Source: Flaccisagitta enflata
Taxonomy: Eukaryota > Chaetognatha > Sagittoidea > Aphragmophora
Reading direction: 5' to 3'
Assembly (NCBI GenBank): GCA_965153355.1
Contig: OZ231127.1
Span: 98,332,001 to 98,396,000, forward strand
Length of the DNA: 64,000 nucleotides
Shown here: positions 10,179 to 20,932 of the stretch, one piece after another
How positions within the stretch are numbered: the stretch's first letter is position 1
Layout: every line of letters starts with the position of its first letter
Program-made: the position numbers and the translations under genes
The notes under the pieces: model-generated
Databases searched by the model: none
What the model was told of the DNA's origin: nothing
What the model saw: the letters and a program-made list of their open reading frames with translations, nothing else

Positions 10179-11102
10179 ACCAGTCGCCCAAGGGCAATAT
10201 GTGGTCAGCGATACCCGTTGCCCTGCTACGTATGTTGGTGAATGTAGGTGATAGGTAGCAGGGCAGCGGCCCCGAAGGGGACGATGTCCTGTAGAACACA
10301 GGGGGACTTTCGTTCGTTCATCCGTCCGTCCGTGTGTGCAGATTTGAGCTTTGAGGATGGGATTTGAGCATCAAGGCTGGGATTTGAGCCTCGAGGCTGG
10401 GATTTGAGCCTCAAGGGTGGGATTTGAGCCTCGAGGCTGGGATGTGAGCCTCGAGACTGGGATTTGAGCCTAGAGGCTGGAATTTGAGCCTCGAGGCTAG
10501 AATTTGAGCCTTAAGGCTGGGATTTGTGCCTTGAGGCTAGGATTTGGGCCTTGAGGCTTGGATTTGAGCCTTGAGGCTAGGATTTGAGCCTTGAGGCTAG
10601 GATTTGAGCCTCGAGGCTGGGATTTGAGCTTCAAGGCTGGGATTTGAGCCTCAAGGATGGGCTTTGAGCTTCAAGGCTGGGATTTGAGCCTCGAGGCTAG
10701 AATTTGAGCCTTGAGGCAAGGATTTGAGCCTCGAGGCTGGGATTGAAGCCTCAAGGCTGAGATTTGAGCCTTGAGGCTAGAATTTGAGCCTTAAGGCTAG
10801 GATTTGAGCCTCGAGGCTGGGATTTGAGCCTCGAGGCTGGGATTTGAGCCTCAAGGATGGGCTTTGAGCTTCAAGGCTGAGATTTGAGCCTTGAGGCTAG
10901 AATTTGAGCCTTAAGGCTAGGATTTGAGCCTCGAGGCTGGGATTTGAGCCTCGAGGCTGGGATTTTAGCTCAGAGGCTGGGGTTTGAGCCTCAAGGCTGG
11001 GGTTTGAGCCTCAAGGGGGGGACGCACGAACAAACGAACGAAGGAACGAGAGTCCCCCTGTGTTCTACAGGACATCGTCCCCTTCGGGGCCGCTGCCCAA
11101 AA
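10179..11102. mobile_element. Family A element, complete, long array
   Basis: The outer arm (CAGTCGCCCAAGGGCAATAT...) and inner arm reach about 10330. Roughly 33 copies of the 20-bp monomer GATTTGAGCCTCGAGGCTGG (10331-11010) follow, then the inverted arm ending GGGGCCGCTGCCCAAAA. The monomer contains the palindrome AGCCTCGAGGCT. Confidence 0.93.
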
Positions 11103-11261
11103 TGTTGGGTTTGAGAAGCTGGTTTTGGGGCAGAGAGGCCTGATTTTGGGTTGGAGAGGTCTAATTCTGGGTTTGAGGCTTTATTATGAGCTAGAAAGGC
11201 CTAATTTGGGTCTGATATGCCTAGTTTGAGGTCTAGAAGGCCTGATTTTGGGTTTGAAAAG

Positions 11262-12002
11262 TTGCCCAAGGGCAATATGTGGTCAACATGATACCCAAGC
11301 TGCCCTGCTTTAAGGGATTGTGAATTGGAGGGAGGGGAAGCAGGGCAGCTGCCCCAAGGGGACGAAGTCCTGTAGACCACAGGGGACTTTCGTTCAGTCT
11401 TGACTCAAGAAGTGGATAGAGGGCTTACTAAAGGCCTTCAAGAGCCTAAACTGAGGTCTAAGACGGCTGATGTAAGGCCTCAGAATGCCATCAGCTTGAG
11501 AGGGCTGACTTGATGCTTGAGAGAGCTGGATTAAGGCTTGAAAGGTCAGACGACTGATTTGAAGCCTGAGAGCAATGAATTGAGGCGTAGATAGCTGATT
11601 TAAAGCCCGAGAGGCCTGATTTGAGGCCTGAGGGGAATTATGAGGCGTGGAGGAACGGACGAACGAACGGCTTGGGGCCTGAAAATTTGGATTTGAGGCC
11701 TGAGAAGCCTAATTTGAGGCCCAGGCCAGGTTTGAGGCCTGAGAGGCCTGATTTTTTTTGAGGCCTGAGAGCCTGGATTTGAGGCCTGAGAGGCTGGATT
11801 TGAGGCCTGAGTGGCTGGATAAAAAACCTGAGAGGCCAGATTTGAGGCCTGAGAGGCCAGATTTGAGGTCTCAGAGGCCAGATTTGAGGCCTGAGGGGCC
11901 TGGTGAGGGGGGGACTAACGAACGGACGGACGGACGAACAGACGAACGAAAGTCCCCCTGTGTTCTACAGGACTTCGTCCCCTTCGGGGCCGCTGCCCAA
12001 AA
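11262..12002. mobile_element. Family A element, complete, decayed left array
   Basis: Outer arm at 11262-11400, degenerate GGCTGA-type sequence to 11640, GAGGCCTGAGAGGCCTGATTT monomers at 11690-11905, and a right arm to 12002. The 11103-11261 spacer holds related degenerate monomers. Confidence 0.88.
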
Positions 12003-12109
12003 GCCACATTTGGGGTCTGAAAAGGCCTGATTTGGATCTAAGAAGCCTGAATTAGGTCTGATCTAGGGTCTGATTAGGGAACCTAAAGGCCTGATTTGGG
12101 GTCTGAACT

Positions 12110-12654
12110 AGTCATCCAAGGATCGCACATGGTCAGCGGTACCCGATGCCCTGCTGGAAGTGATCCAGTGAAGAGGTGGAGTGAGAGCAGGGCAGCAGCC
12201 CCAAAGGGCCAATGTCCTGTAGAACACAGGGGGGAATTTCGAGACGTCCGTCCTTTCGTCTGTCCTGAGGGGGCATATTTCAGGCTTTATAAGGCTGATT
12301 TATGCCACTGAAGGCATATGTGAGGGCTGGAGGGCAGAATTAAGGCTTGGAGAGGTTTGGAGGGCTGATTGAAGGTCTGGAGGGCAGATTTGAGGCCTAG
12401 AGGGCTAAATTGAGGTCTAGAGGGCTAAATTGAGGCCTGGGAGGGCTAAATTGAGGCCTGGAAGGGCTAATTTGAGGCCTGGAAGGGCTGATTTGAGGCC
12501 TGGATGGGCTAATTTGAGGCCTGGATGGGCTGATTTTAGGCCTTGATGGTCAATGGGGGGGGGAAGGACGGACGGACGGACGGAAGGATGGACGTCTCGA
12601 AATTCCCCCCTGTGTTCTACAGGACATTGGCCCTTTGGGGATGCTGCCCAAAAA
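12110..12654. mobile_element. Family A element, GTCTCGAAATTC arm subtype
   Basis: The left arm uses ATCCAAGGATCGCACATGG and CCGATGCCCTGCT; the inner arms carry GAATTTCGAGACGTCCGTCC and its inverse. Monomers are GGGCTAATTTGAGGCCTGG. Confidence 0.9.
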
Positions 12655-13038
12655 GCCTGATTTAGGGTCTGAGAGGCCTGACTGGAGTTCTCAGAGGCCT
12701 AATTTGAGGTCTGGAAGGCCTGATTTAAGGTCTGAAAGGCCTGATTTTGGGTCTGAAAGGCCTGATTTTGGGTCTGAAGGCCTGAATTGGGGTATGGAAG
12801 GCCTTATTTAGGGTTTGAGAGGCATAATTAGAGGTCTGATAGGTCTAATTTGGGGTCTGATAGGCCTGATTTGGGGTATCAGAGGCTCAATTTAAGGCCA
12901 AGGAGGCTAAGTTCTGGGCTTTGGGAGGGGGGGACAGACGGACGGATGGGCAGATGGATGGACGGATGGATGGAAACCGGAAAATTTGCCCTATGTGGAA
13001 TCATAGGTCATCGGCCCCTCCGGGGCCACTGCCCAAAA
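12655..13038. mobile_element. Family A, right half (GGAATCATAGGTCATCGG arm)
   Basis: Monomers of GGCCTGATTTGGGGTCTGA to about 12905, GGACGGAT units, then an arm ending GGGGCCACTGCCCAAAAG. Confidence 0.88.
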
Positions 13039-13110
13039 GCAACTCTCACATTGTATTTTTATGGTTTTCATCTGTTTCAAAGGACGTTGACAGCTTTTGA
13101 GACACTGAAC

Positions 13111-13200
13111 AAGGCCGGGTGAGCAGGGCCTAGGGCAGGGGCAGTGACAAAAAGGCTTACTCGAAATCATCGGGCAGGAGCAGAGCAAAAACTGCTTTTA
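13111..13200 (+). mobile_element. Family B left-end fragment
   Basis: AACAAGGCCGGGTGAGCAGG followed by GGGGCAGTGACA and CGGGCAGGAGCAG, as inside B5 at 30045. A further stub, AAACAAGGCCGGAAACATAC, lies near 13369. Confidence 0.6.
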
Positions 13201-13431
13201 AACGCCGGAAAAGTTAATGCAAAGTTAGTTTGCTTAGAATATTATGACTAACTCCATTCTGTCTCACGAAAAAGTTTACTCGCTGCAGCACCATATGGCC
13301 ACACAAGTCTGAGTGCCTGACCAATCAGTTTGTTAATGTCACAAAGACACGCTAAATTGTCGAGAAACAAGGCCGGAAACATACCAAGGTACACGGCCTC
13401 TTATAGTCGCTTGGCCAGCAACTTTTGAAAA

Positions 13432-14321
13432 AACAAGGCCAACACCTATAAGTCGCGTGCGGGACTTACCAAATTACTTAATTACACAACCACATAATCA
13501 AACAAGGCCAACACCTATAAGTCGCGTGCGAGACTTACAGACTAAGATTGACTTAGGAATGATCTAAATGACAAATATGACTTAAAATGACTTAAAATGA
13601 CTTCCTAGGAATGACTCAAAATGACGAGAATAACCATAAATGACTTAAAATGACTTAAAATGACCTAAGAGTTGACGTTATAGTACAAAAAGTAAAGTGT
13701 GACGGACGGACGGACGGACGGACGGAGATGGACGGGACGGATGGACGGACAGACAGATGGACGGACAGACGGATGGAGGGACGGACGGACGGACGGACGG
13801 ACGGACGGACGGAATGGACCGACAAAGGAGTCAGAGTCGCGTGCACGCGACTAAAAATCTAATTGACTTAAGATAACCTAAAAAAATCTAAAACGACCTA
13901 GAATGACTTAAAACGACCTAAATTGACTTGAATGACCTAAAATAATTTAAATGACTTGAGTTGCTAAAATGACTTAAATTGACTTGAATTGACCTAGAGT
14001 GACTTAACTTGACTTTAATTGACCTAAAATAACTTAAATTGAATTTACCTAACCTAAATTAACTTAAATTGACCTAAAATCACTTAAATGACTAAAATAA
14101 ATAAAATGACTCAAGTGACTTAAATTGACTAATGACCTAAAATGACCTAAAATGACTTTAAATGACCTTATATGACCTAAAATGACCTGATTAACTTTTA
14201 AAATAAGTTGTTAGGAATAAAACGAGTAAAAAGTAAAATGTGACCGACCGACCGACCAACCGACCGACGGACGGATGGACAAAGCGGGCCGGGTGTAGAG
14301 TCGCATGCACGCGACTAAAAA
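13432..14321 (+). mobile_element. Family B element split by a second B element
   Basis: The start is at 13432-13500 (AACAAGGCCAACACCTATAAG); the remainder is at 13858-14321, with TGACTTAAATTGACC units and the end GCGGGCCGGGTGTAGAGTC plus hairpin plus TAAAAA. The inserted copy occupies 13501-13857. Confidence 0.8.
13501..13857 (+). mobile_element. Family B element, long subtype, complete
   Basis: AACAAGGCC start, TGACTTAAAATGAC tandem units, a (GGAC)n run at 13700-13815, and the end hairpin GTCGCGTGCACGCGAC followed by TAAAAAT. Confidence 0.9.
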
Positions 14322-14849
14322 TTGTTTTGCCTCGACTGCCGGCCAATTTCTTATAGCTTCCAAATGATCGTCTTTCCATCCAAACTAATAATGATGCTGT
14401 TGGTATGACATTTTAAACTACTGAGGTATCTTCTCTTTACAGTGCGGCTCAAAAAAAAGTTTTAGTCTTTTACATGTTATATTGCAGGTATTTATTGATA
14501 GATCTTTAAAAATCCATGATAGAATTAATGAGTTTCCAAAATGAAGCATATGCCAAGCACAATTATGTTAAATAAACGGTTTGAAAGTAACAGAAGTTTG
14601 AAGTTGATGTCCCAAAAATCTGTTGGGAAAAAAAATTACTTTGGCAACAACAAAAATTGAACTGCTTGTTTGTTACTGTTTCACATCCAAGCAATAAGAA
14701 AAACATAGCAAAATTTATGACAATTTTGAAACTCTGCGAAAGACCTTTCAAATGAGATCTTGCTGGATGTCCTAGCTCTATCCGTTTAGAAATGGCGTTA
14801 GGATGAAGACAGGTGGTAAATAATTTGGAAACCTAATATGTGATTTTCA
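14322..14849. other. No gene seen
   Basis: AT-rich. It contains TAGCTCTATCCGTTTAGAAA at about 14773, a motif shared with several TIR elements in this window. Confidence 0.5.
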
Positions 14850-15200
14850 TGGCTTATCTTTATTCTAATATAAAAGTTAAACGCATTGAGTTAAAAATTT
14901 GTTCTTAGTGCCATTTTGAAGAAAATTTGAAGCTCTTTAATTTGCTCATGGATAAAGAGTAGCTAAGATAATCTTGAGTTGCATCATTGTCCAAAATGGA
15001 AAGACTAAAATTGTTCATTCAAAAAACATGAAATTAACACTTTTTTCAATCAGTGATTTTTTTCTTCAAACCTTTGCTATTTCTAAACGAATAAAGCTAC
15101 AGTGACCAGCAACATCCCATTTGGAAGATTTTTCGCAGAGCTTTCAAATGGTCATGGATTTTTCATGGTTCTGGCCCACAGTTAAGCAGTTTAGTGCTCG
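14850..15200 (+). repeat. Dispersed ~350-bp repeat, direct match to 34532-34890
   Basis: The two copies align along their length (GGTTATCTTTATTCTAA onward) with moderate divergence. The copy at 34.5 kb lies inside a TIR element. Confidence 0.85.
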
Positions 15201-16537
15201 CTTTTGATGGACTTTAAGGCATTTAGATGATGAAACCTCAAAAACACCCTTGCAACTTGTTTTTTTTTATACTGCGCCATTTTTCACTTTCTAGTCAAAC
15301 TGTGAAGGTTCATTCAAGTATTGTAGTCTAAATTATAGATAATAAATAAAAAATAGTTAAAAGATTATTTCTATTGCTATAAAATAGCTAAAATTCTTTT
15401 ATTTGCTTAATTAAGGCGATTCAATATCCTTGCCGAGGGGAGCCTCGACAAGGACATCGAAGCGCCTTTTTCCCCACCCGCTCTCCCCCCATCCCCACCC
15501 CTACCCCAGCTCTCACAGGCTACAAGAATTCCATTATTGGGAACTAACTGACGGTGCGATAACGGTGAGATAACGCTGCGTTAACGGTTCAATACCGGTG
15601 TGATATCCGAGTTGTGCGCGCTCGGATTAAACTCAAACTGAATACCGAGTGAAATTTGAAACTCTAAACACGAATCTTGATTCAAATCTGAAAACGACCC
15701 AGTGCACGGAACTCTAAAAAAAAATCGAAACAAGACAAAACAAAAACTCAAAAAGCAAGGCAAAACAAACTCACCAAATCTCACGCTGGTCGCGCGAATC
15801 CATGATTAATAAGTTACTATATTTATTTGCTTTTGTTGAACCCCACATTATCCATAATGGGGGAAATACCGAAACTAATCTGTGCTAATTGAGCCTGTGC
15901 TAATTGAGCGAACGCGGAAACGACATGGTTAATGATACTTTACCAACGGGAACAGTGCAATTACAAACGTCTTAGCATGAGCATCATCTAGCAAAAAAAG
16001 ATGTATACGTTGACATCGTTTTTTTTCCTCTATTTCCGTTCTACTTTCGCGCTTTGCGTCTGTCCTTTCTGTTGTCTATCTATCTGCTGTCTCCTAAGTT
16101 GAAATGAGAAAAATCACTGTCAAGCCTTAAACATGGAATTTTCTTTTGCTTAATGAAACAATGCTTTTGGGTCTGCCCGTATAATTTGACAAATGCAGAT
16201 AAAAGACAATTGTAGTTAAATAACGTAAATGTAAAAATGCACATGCAAATGTAAAGGCGAATCTGTAGATGTAAATAAAAAGATGTAAATGTACAAAGGC
16301 GGTAGATCTGTATAAGGTGTATACATGTAAAAAAAAGTGTAAAAATGAAAAAAAAAAATGCCCCAAATCCTGTACGTCTAAAGCACAATGAAAGAAAAAA
16401 AAAAAAGATAAAAAAGGGGCCCCATGGCCCCTATCCACCCCACAGCCTTTGATTAGTTCCCTCTAGTTCCCAGGCTTCCACACTGTTTGTTGACACTGCC
16501 GCCACTCTTTCCCCGCCCATCCCTGGCCTCTGCAACG
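15201..16537. other. No gene seen; AT-rich with one GC-rich patch
   Basis: 15410-15560 has CCTTGCCGAGGGGAGCCTCG and a C-rich run, followed by repeated GATAACGGT units (about 15556-15600). GTGCTAATTGAGC occurs twice near 15885. The immediate upstream of the 16538 gene is C-rich. Confidence 0.5.
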
Positions 16538-17395
16538 ATGTCAAATCCCACCCTTAAGTCACTGGAGAAGCGCATCGACGGCGTTGAACGGAAGCATGCG
16601 AAGGATAAGCTCCTTCTGCTAACGAAGCAGAAGAAACAATCCATCAATGCCAACATGAAGTCATATTCGGATAATTTCCTTCTTAAAGGCGTCATCTACC
16701 TCATTAAGGATGCTCAAGGGAGTGAAGAAATCGAGGAGAGTTTCAGAGAGAAGATCCTCCGCATCTTCGTCGACCAAGGCCTTCTCCAAGCCCGACGCTT
16801 GTTTGTCTGTGGCAACGGCCCAGACAAAGGGCAAATCCTCCGAGGAGTGGTTCGTCATATCCACCCCTTGACCGCCAAAGACAACGCCTCCGTCGTCGTC
16901 GCTTTCCTTGAGAGCTGGCTTGCTGGTATGATCAACCAGAAGCTCAACGGCGGCAAGCGTTTGAAGGACGGCATCCGTGTCATTCCACACGTCCCTCCAA
17001 TTATCGATGCCCTCCGCAACAACGCTTTGAAGCACAGAAGCGATGTACGGAGGACGGATCCCAACCGCCGCATCATCATGAGTAAGACGCTCAAAAGTCC
17101 GTGGATTCAACTTCTGGAGGTGAAGAATGGGAAGAAGACGGCCATCGACTTCCCCGTCGACGACAAAAGGCTCGTCAAGCCGGCGGTGACCCTCGCCAAG
17201 CTGGAATTGAAGGGCCGCGACTCCTTCACTCCAAAGGCGCTCCTTCAGCCCGACGAGAAAGAGCAGTGTGGTGAGGGCGTTGTCAAGGCAAAGGCCCTCA
17301 AACGCCGCCGCGGCGATGATGACGACGACGATGATGATGATGAAGAAGACATCGACGACGAAGATGTTGACGAAGTCATGGACATTGATGTTTAA
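16538..17395 (+). CDS. Uncharacterised 285-aa protein with N-terminal coiled coil and acidic tail
   Basis: I do not recognise this gene with confidence. The ATG at 16538 is the first in frame; the open frame upstream of it has only non-ATG codons. The protein begins with a charged helical segment (residues 1-45, SLEKRIDGVERKH), then a mixed alpha/beta core of about 190 residues. A basic KALKRRRG (about 252-259, possible nuclear signal) precedes 26 residues that are almost all Asp/Glu. The coding sequence is much more GC-rich than its flanks and has no introns. AATAAA lies 135 bp after the stop (17530-17535), followed by an A run, which would suit a retrocopy. The order coiled coil, RRM-like block, basic C-terminal block recalls LINE ORF1 proteins, but no motif proves it. 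A host nuclear protein is equally possible. Confidence 0.65.
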   Translation: MSNPTLKSLEKRIDGVERKHAKDKLLLLTKQKKQSINANMKSYSDNFLLKGVIYLIKDAQGSEEIEESFREKILRIFVDQGLLQARRLFVCGNGPDKGQILRGVVRHIHPLTAKDNASVVVAFLESWLAGMINQKLNGGKRLKDGIRVIPHVPPIIDALRNNALKHRSDVRRTDPNRRIIMSKTLKSPWIQLLEVKNGKKTAIDFPVDDKRLVKPAVTLAKLELKGRDSFTPKALLQPDEKEQCGEGVVKAKALKRRRGDDDDDDDDDEEDIDDEDVDEVMDIDV

Positions 17396-17529
17396 AGTCT
17401 TCTTACTTGCAGCGTTTCAACTTATCAACGCCAACAGTCGACCTTGACTCCCGTCTCTGGGCGCCGCCTCATAATCAGTCTCTTCTTTGATCAATATTTG
17501 TTGATGGTCATCTGTTTTTACTTCTCTGA

Positions 17530-17535
17530 AATAAA
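17530..17535 (+). terminator. Candidate polyadenylation signal AATAAA
   Basis: It lies 135 bp downstream of the 285-aa frame and is followed directly by an A run. Confidence 0.45.
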
Positions 17536-17882
17536 AAAAAATGTCGGCTATTATTATTATAGAAAAGATGATTTTATTCGTTTTGTTATTACTGGGAAGA
17601 TGCTTTTCTTTTACGTCGACTTGTTATTATTATTGAAAAGATTCTTTTTAACCCACTAATGCCGTCTTTCCCCTTTCCTTTCCATATCACTTTGTCTAAC
17701 ACAATCCGCCGAGAAACAAAAACAAAAACTTGCATGTTGTCAAGACCGGGGCTCGAACGCACGACCTTGTGAGGAAACAAAGAGAAATAAAACAAAGGAA
17801 AAGAAAAAAGAAACTTCTTTGGCCGAAAATAAAAACGATAATGAACGAGATACGAGAGGATGGCAAATTTATACGTGAAGCG

Positions 17883-17952
17883 GGCGGCAACAGGATTTGA
17901 ACCGGGAACTTGAGATTGAATTTCAATCTAAATCAATCCCATCGAGGCAACC
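17883..17952 (-). tRNA. tRNA-like sequence, degenerate
   Basis: On the minus strand GGTTGCC...TGCCGCC form partial acceptor arms, AGATT/AATCT a five-pair anticodon stem, and CCGGTTCAAATCC a good B-box; length is 70 nt. Position 33 is A instead of U and the D arm is weak. A 35-bp direct duplication (AAAGGACAAAGATATCATCA) follows at about 17952-18010, as in tRNA-derived SINE tails. A lone B-box-like GTTCGAGCCCCGG occurs at about 17745. Confidence 0.35.
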
Positions 17953-18060
17953 AAAGGACAAAGATATCATCAATCGAGACAACCGAAGGACAAGAATATC
18001 ATCATTGATCCATTCCTAACGGTTAGTGCCTAATTACCATCCTCCTAAATTGACCCTTTT

Positions 18061-18310
18061 TGGGCAGCGGCCCCAAAGGATTTTGGGCAACCAAATTTTT
18101 ATTATTCATTGTCATTTCATTCGTCCGTCCGTCTGTCCGTCCATCCATCCGTCCATCCATCCGTTTGTTTGTTCATTCGTCCGTCCGTCCGTCCGTCCCC
18201 GAGGCCCTCTCAGGCCTAAAGTCTGCCCTATAAGGCCTGAAATCAGCCCTCTCAAGCCCTAAATCAGCCCTCTCTCAGGTGCCAACTGGCCCTCTCCTCA
18301 GACCCAAAAT
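18061..18310. mobile_element. Family A fragment
   Basis: TGGGCAGCGGCCCCAAAGG, an unusual (GTCC)n/(ATCC)n run, then CCCTCTCAGGCCTGAAATC monomers. The right arm is missing. Confidence 0.8.
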
Positions 18311-19850
18311 CAGCCCTCCCTAAATTGACATGCTTGGTTTCCATCATCTCAAGAGCTTGTTGCTGTTCGCCAAGTGTGCTAATCAGGTGATGCGCTGTTC
18401 TAAGTGTTGAAGGTTTACAGAGCATTCGACTCAGGAGCTCTCTTTTACCTGTATGGGAAATGGACCGTTCCTCGACCTCTAAAAGGTCTGTCGTTTCAGC
18501 ATCTAGATCATCACTGTCCCCAGTGTTTGATGAGGGTTCATTTTCCAGGTTATTGTCATCATGATCTGCCAGATTAATAACTATGTCTGACATTGCTTGG
18601 CGGGTGCTACCAATACTTTCTGCGGTAGAAGGCTCAATAGAAGAATCAAGTTTAGCCAACTTCCTTCTCAGCTTCATCTTCTTCCGGTAATCTCGCTCTA
18701 ACGAAGGGGGTAGTATGTAAGATTGTCGAAAGAGCGTATTGGCAGATATCTTTATGCATAAGAGAGCTTGTCTGGTGGTCACACCTGCCACCCCCATCAT
18801 CAGGGAACCTGCTGCCAATAGTCGGGGATTCACACGATGAGAAAATGTTTTGCTCTTCTTTGGGGAATCTCGTGTACTAACATTGGGGTAGAATGTGTCT
18901 TCTCCAACTTGAACACCGATAGATCTCTTGCAAGTGCCTTTTAGCACATTTTCCATCTCACTGTTTTGTCCAGTTCGGGTTCTGATCCCAGAAAGAAAAC
19001 TTTCATCGGATACTTCAGCAGGAGGTGTAACTGGATCAGTGTCGGGGCAAGATATGTCATCAGTGTTGAAGTCAAGTGGGACAGAGACCAAGATAGATGT
19101 CGCACTTTTTCTGTAATTTCTTGATCTTCGCTCTCTTTCACTTTCTTTGGCCTCCGCGGCTTGGAACTCCGCAGTCACCCGGGAAGTGTCCATGACCATT
19201 TTTCTCTCATGCCTTTGGTCAGTGAGAAATTCTTCATCAAAAGCTTTTGCTCGTTGCCTTTCTGTATCGCTAAAAACATCAAATAGCATTCCTCCCAATT
19301 CAGTCATCCATTTCTGCTCAGGGGTGGTAACATGCCGGAGGAGAATCCGTTTAGCAGGCAAGGGCTCCAGTTTTCGCTCACTTTCTTCCTGAGCTTCCTT
19401 TGCAACTACTGAATCAATAATGTTTGAAAGCAATAATTTTACATCTTCATCATGAAAGGTCCCGGGATTTTCAGCATCAGTCTGGTCCTCTGTTTTGTTA
19501 TTCAGTTTAGTTTTTCGCTTGGACCGCTCCCTTCCTGTGGTAGGCAGTCTTCGCTTTCGTGTAAAATCAGATTTACCAGCCTGCTTTGGTTGAGAAAAAG
19601 ACTTTGATCGATTTGCTCTGATGAAGGTATCTCGATCTTTCAAAAGCTTTGAGCATTTGTCCCGTATTGAAGGTAAGGCCATGGGGCAAGTGTCAGCTTT
19701 TTGCCATATGTCAAAAACGTCTTTTGCAGCATCATGAACCGCAGAAGCCTTGGCCACTCTACCAAATTTTGTTCGGGAGTTGATGAACAAAAAAACTTCC
19801 CCATTAGTGGGTAGCCTGTCCCTCCGAAAAAAAAATGTGGTTGAATCCAT
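18264..19850 (-). CDS. Uncharacterised protein, large open exon (528 codons)
   Basis: Long uninterrupted frame of normal amino-acid complexity, so it is very likely coding or recently so. ATG is at 19850, but codons 5-12 overlap a T-rich tract ending in AG (near TTTTTTTTTCGGAG and GGACAG). The true exon may start at an acceptor there and have an upstream exon. The first ~60 residues (KDVFDIWQKA...KCSKLLKDRD) resemble the N-terminal region of lineage-specific invertebrate proteins of unknown function. Then comes a Lys/Arg-rich patch (about 95-120) and Ser/Glu-rich, probably disordered sequence. The last ~20 residues come from a family A repeat, so the natural end is probably a donor or stop lost by that insertion. 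No enzyme motif was seen. Confidence 0.6.
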   Translation of the reverse strand: MDSTTFFFRRDRLPTNGEVFLFINSRTKFGRVAKASAVHDAAKDVFDIWQKADTCPMALPSIRDKCSKLLKDRDTFIRANRSKSFSQPKQAGKSDFTRKRRLPTTGRERSKRKTKLNNKTEDQTDAENPGTFHDEDVKLLLSNIIDSVVAKEAQEESERKLEPLPAKRILLRHVTTPEQKWMTELGGMLFDVFSDTERQRAKAFDEEFLTDQRHERKMVMDTSRVTAEFQAAEAKESERERRSRNYRKSATSILVSVPLDFNTDDISCPDTDPVTPPAEVSDESFLSGIRTRTGQNSEMENVLKGTCKRSIGVQVGEDTFYPNVSTRDSPKKSKTFSHRVNPRLLAAGSLMMGVAGVTTRQALLCIKISANTLFRQSYILPPSLERDYRKKMKLRRKLAKLDSSIEPSTAESIGSTRQAMSDIVINLADHDDNNLENEPSSNTGDSDDLDAETTDLLEVEERSISHTGKRELLSRMLCKPSTLRTAHHLISTLGEQQQALEMMETKHVNLGRADFGSEERASWHLREG

Positions 19851-20388
19851 GCCCAGGAATGAAGTGGGCAGAGGGATAAAGTATGTTTAGGAAAGATTCT
19901 AACAACAAAAAATGACGTAAAAACACACCAAACAATCAAAGATGTAAGAGTAATGTTAAATTCCAATCTGAATGGCACAAATTCACTCCGAGTTATGGTA
20001 AGCTGAACCTGAAAAAAAAGTCAAGAGATTTGTGTAAAAAAGTTGTTAGAATTGACAATCGGTGATTGGTAAATAATAGAATTATATTGTACCTTGTGCA
20101 AGAGATAAACATTTTATGATTGATCTATGCATTCAAATTACCCAATAAAATCATTTACAACATTTAATACATTATTTAGTGAGACATAATAAACGGATTT
20201 ATCATATGAATCAACAGCATACACTAATATGTAGGATACTAAATATATATGAATATGATATATACATAATTGAATAAATAAAGTATATACAATATAGATA
20301 TAATATAGAATAATCTGATGTATTTAGTACATTTTAATTTCTCATAAAAATCAAGTTGATAAATAGTGATGATCTACAGAACATGGTA
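19851..20388. other. No gene seen; AT-rich
   Basis: Contains A/T-only stretches at 20220-20330. It could hold the promoter or an upstream intron of the preceding gene, but no signal is specific. Confidence 0.4.
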
Positions 20389-20589
20389 ACAGGGTGTGCA
20401 AAAGCATTCACAAAAACACTAAAATGTACTTCTAATCAGTCTGGTAAAATGAAATTTGTGCTAGAGTTTCTAAAAAATCCATGGAAAATTCAGCTCAAAT
20501 TATTAATTATTTTCCTGGCTAATACTTGTAGATTGTACTTTACTTATTTCAAACTGCGGCATTTGTGCGAATTTTTTTGTACACCCTGT
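20389..20589. mobile_element. Tc1/mariner-type MITE, 201 bp
   Basis: Ends ACAGGGTGTGCAAAAGCATT and inverse (...TTTGTACACCCTGT) are flanked by TA on both sides (20387-20388, 20590-20591). No coding capacity. Confidence 0.85.
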
Positions 20590-20932
20590 TAATTCATTAG
20601 TTATCTATCTCTTTTAAAAGCTTTTAAAAATCGATGTTATTTGATAAGGCAAATAAAGAAAATATAATCCTTAACAGGTGGAATAAGATGACAGAAAGAG
20701 GAATACGTATCATGACTACTAACTCAGGAACAGATAAAAAAAACCGCATGATATTAGTCATTTTGTCATGCTGGTCAAGTCCCTACCTATGAATGAATGA
20801 TACGATGTTAAGAACGCTTTATTCATTATAAAAAGTAATGTCGTAGACGATTATTATCGATGCAAGAGCGCGCAATCAAGGTTCAGTGAACCAGAAAAGT
20901 CAACCTGCGCGTCTGCCGGTCAGCAGCTAGCG

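Noticed and set aside
13655-13846. CRISPR-like or satellite interpretation of (GGAC)n and of the 24.6-kb motif cluster
   Set aside because: The units are too short and irregular, there are no cas genes, and the sequence is eukaryotic.
14220-14325. Canonical Helitron 3' end for family B
   Set aside because: The hairpin runs directly into CTAAAAA instead of lying about 10 nt before a CTRR end, and no TC 5' end was found; a Helentron-type relation is kept only as an inference.
17740-17775. Second tRNA on the minus strand near 17745
   Set aside because: Only a B-box-like GTTCGAGCCCC is present; no T stem, A-box or acceptor pairing.
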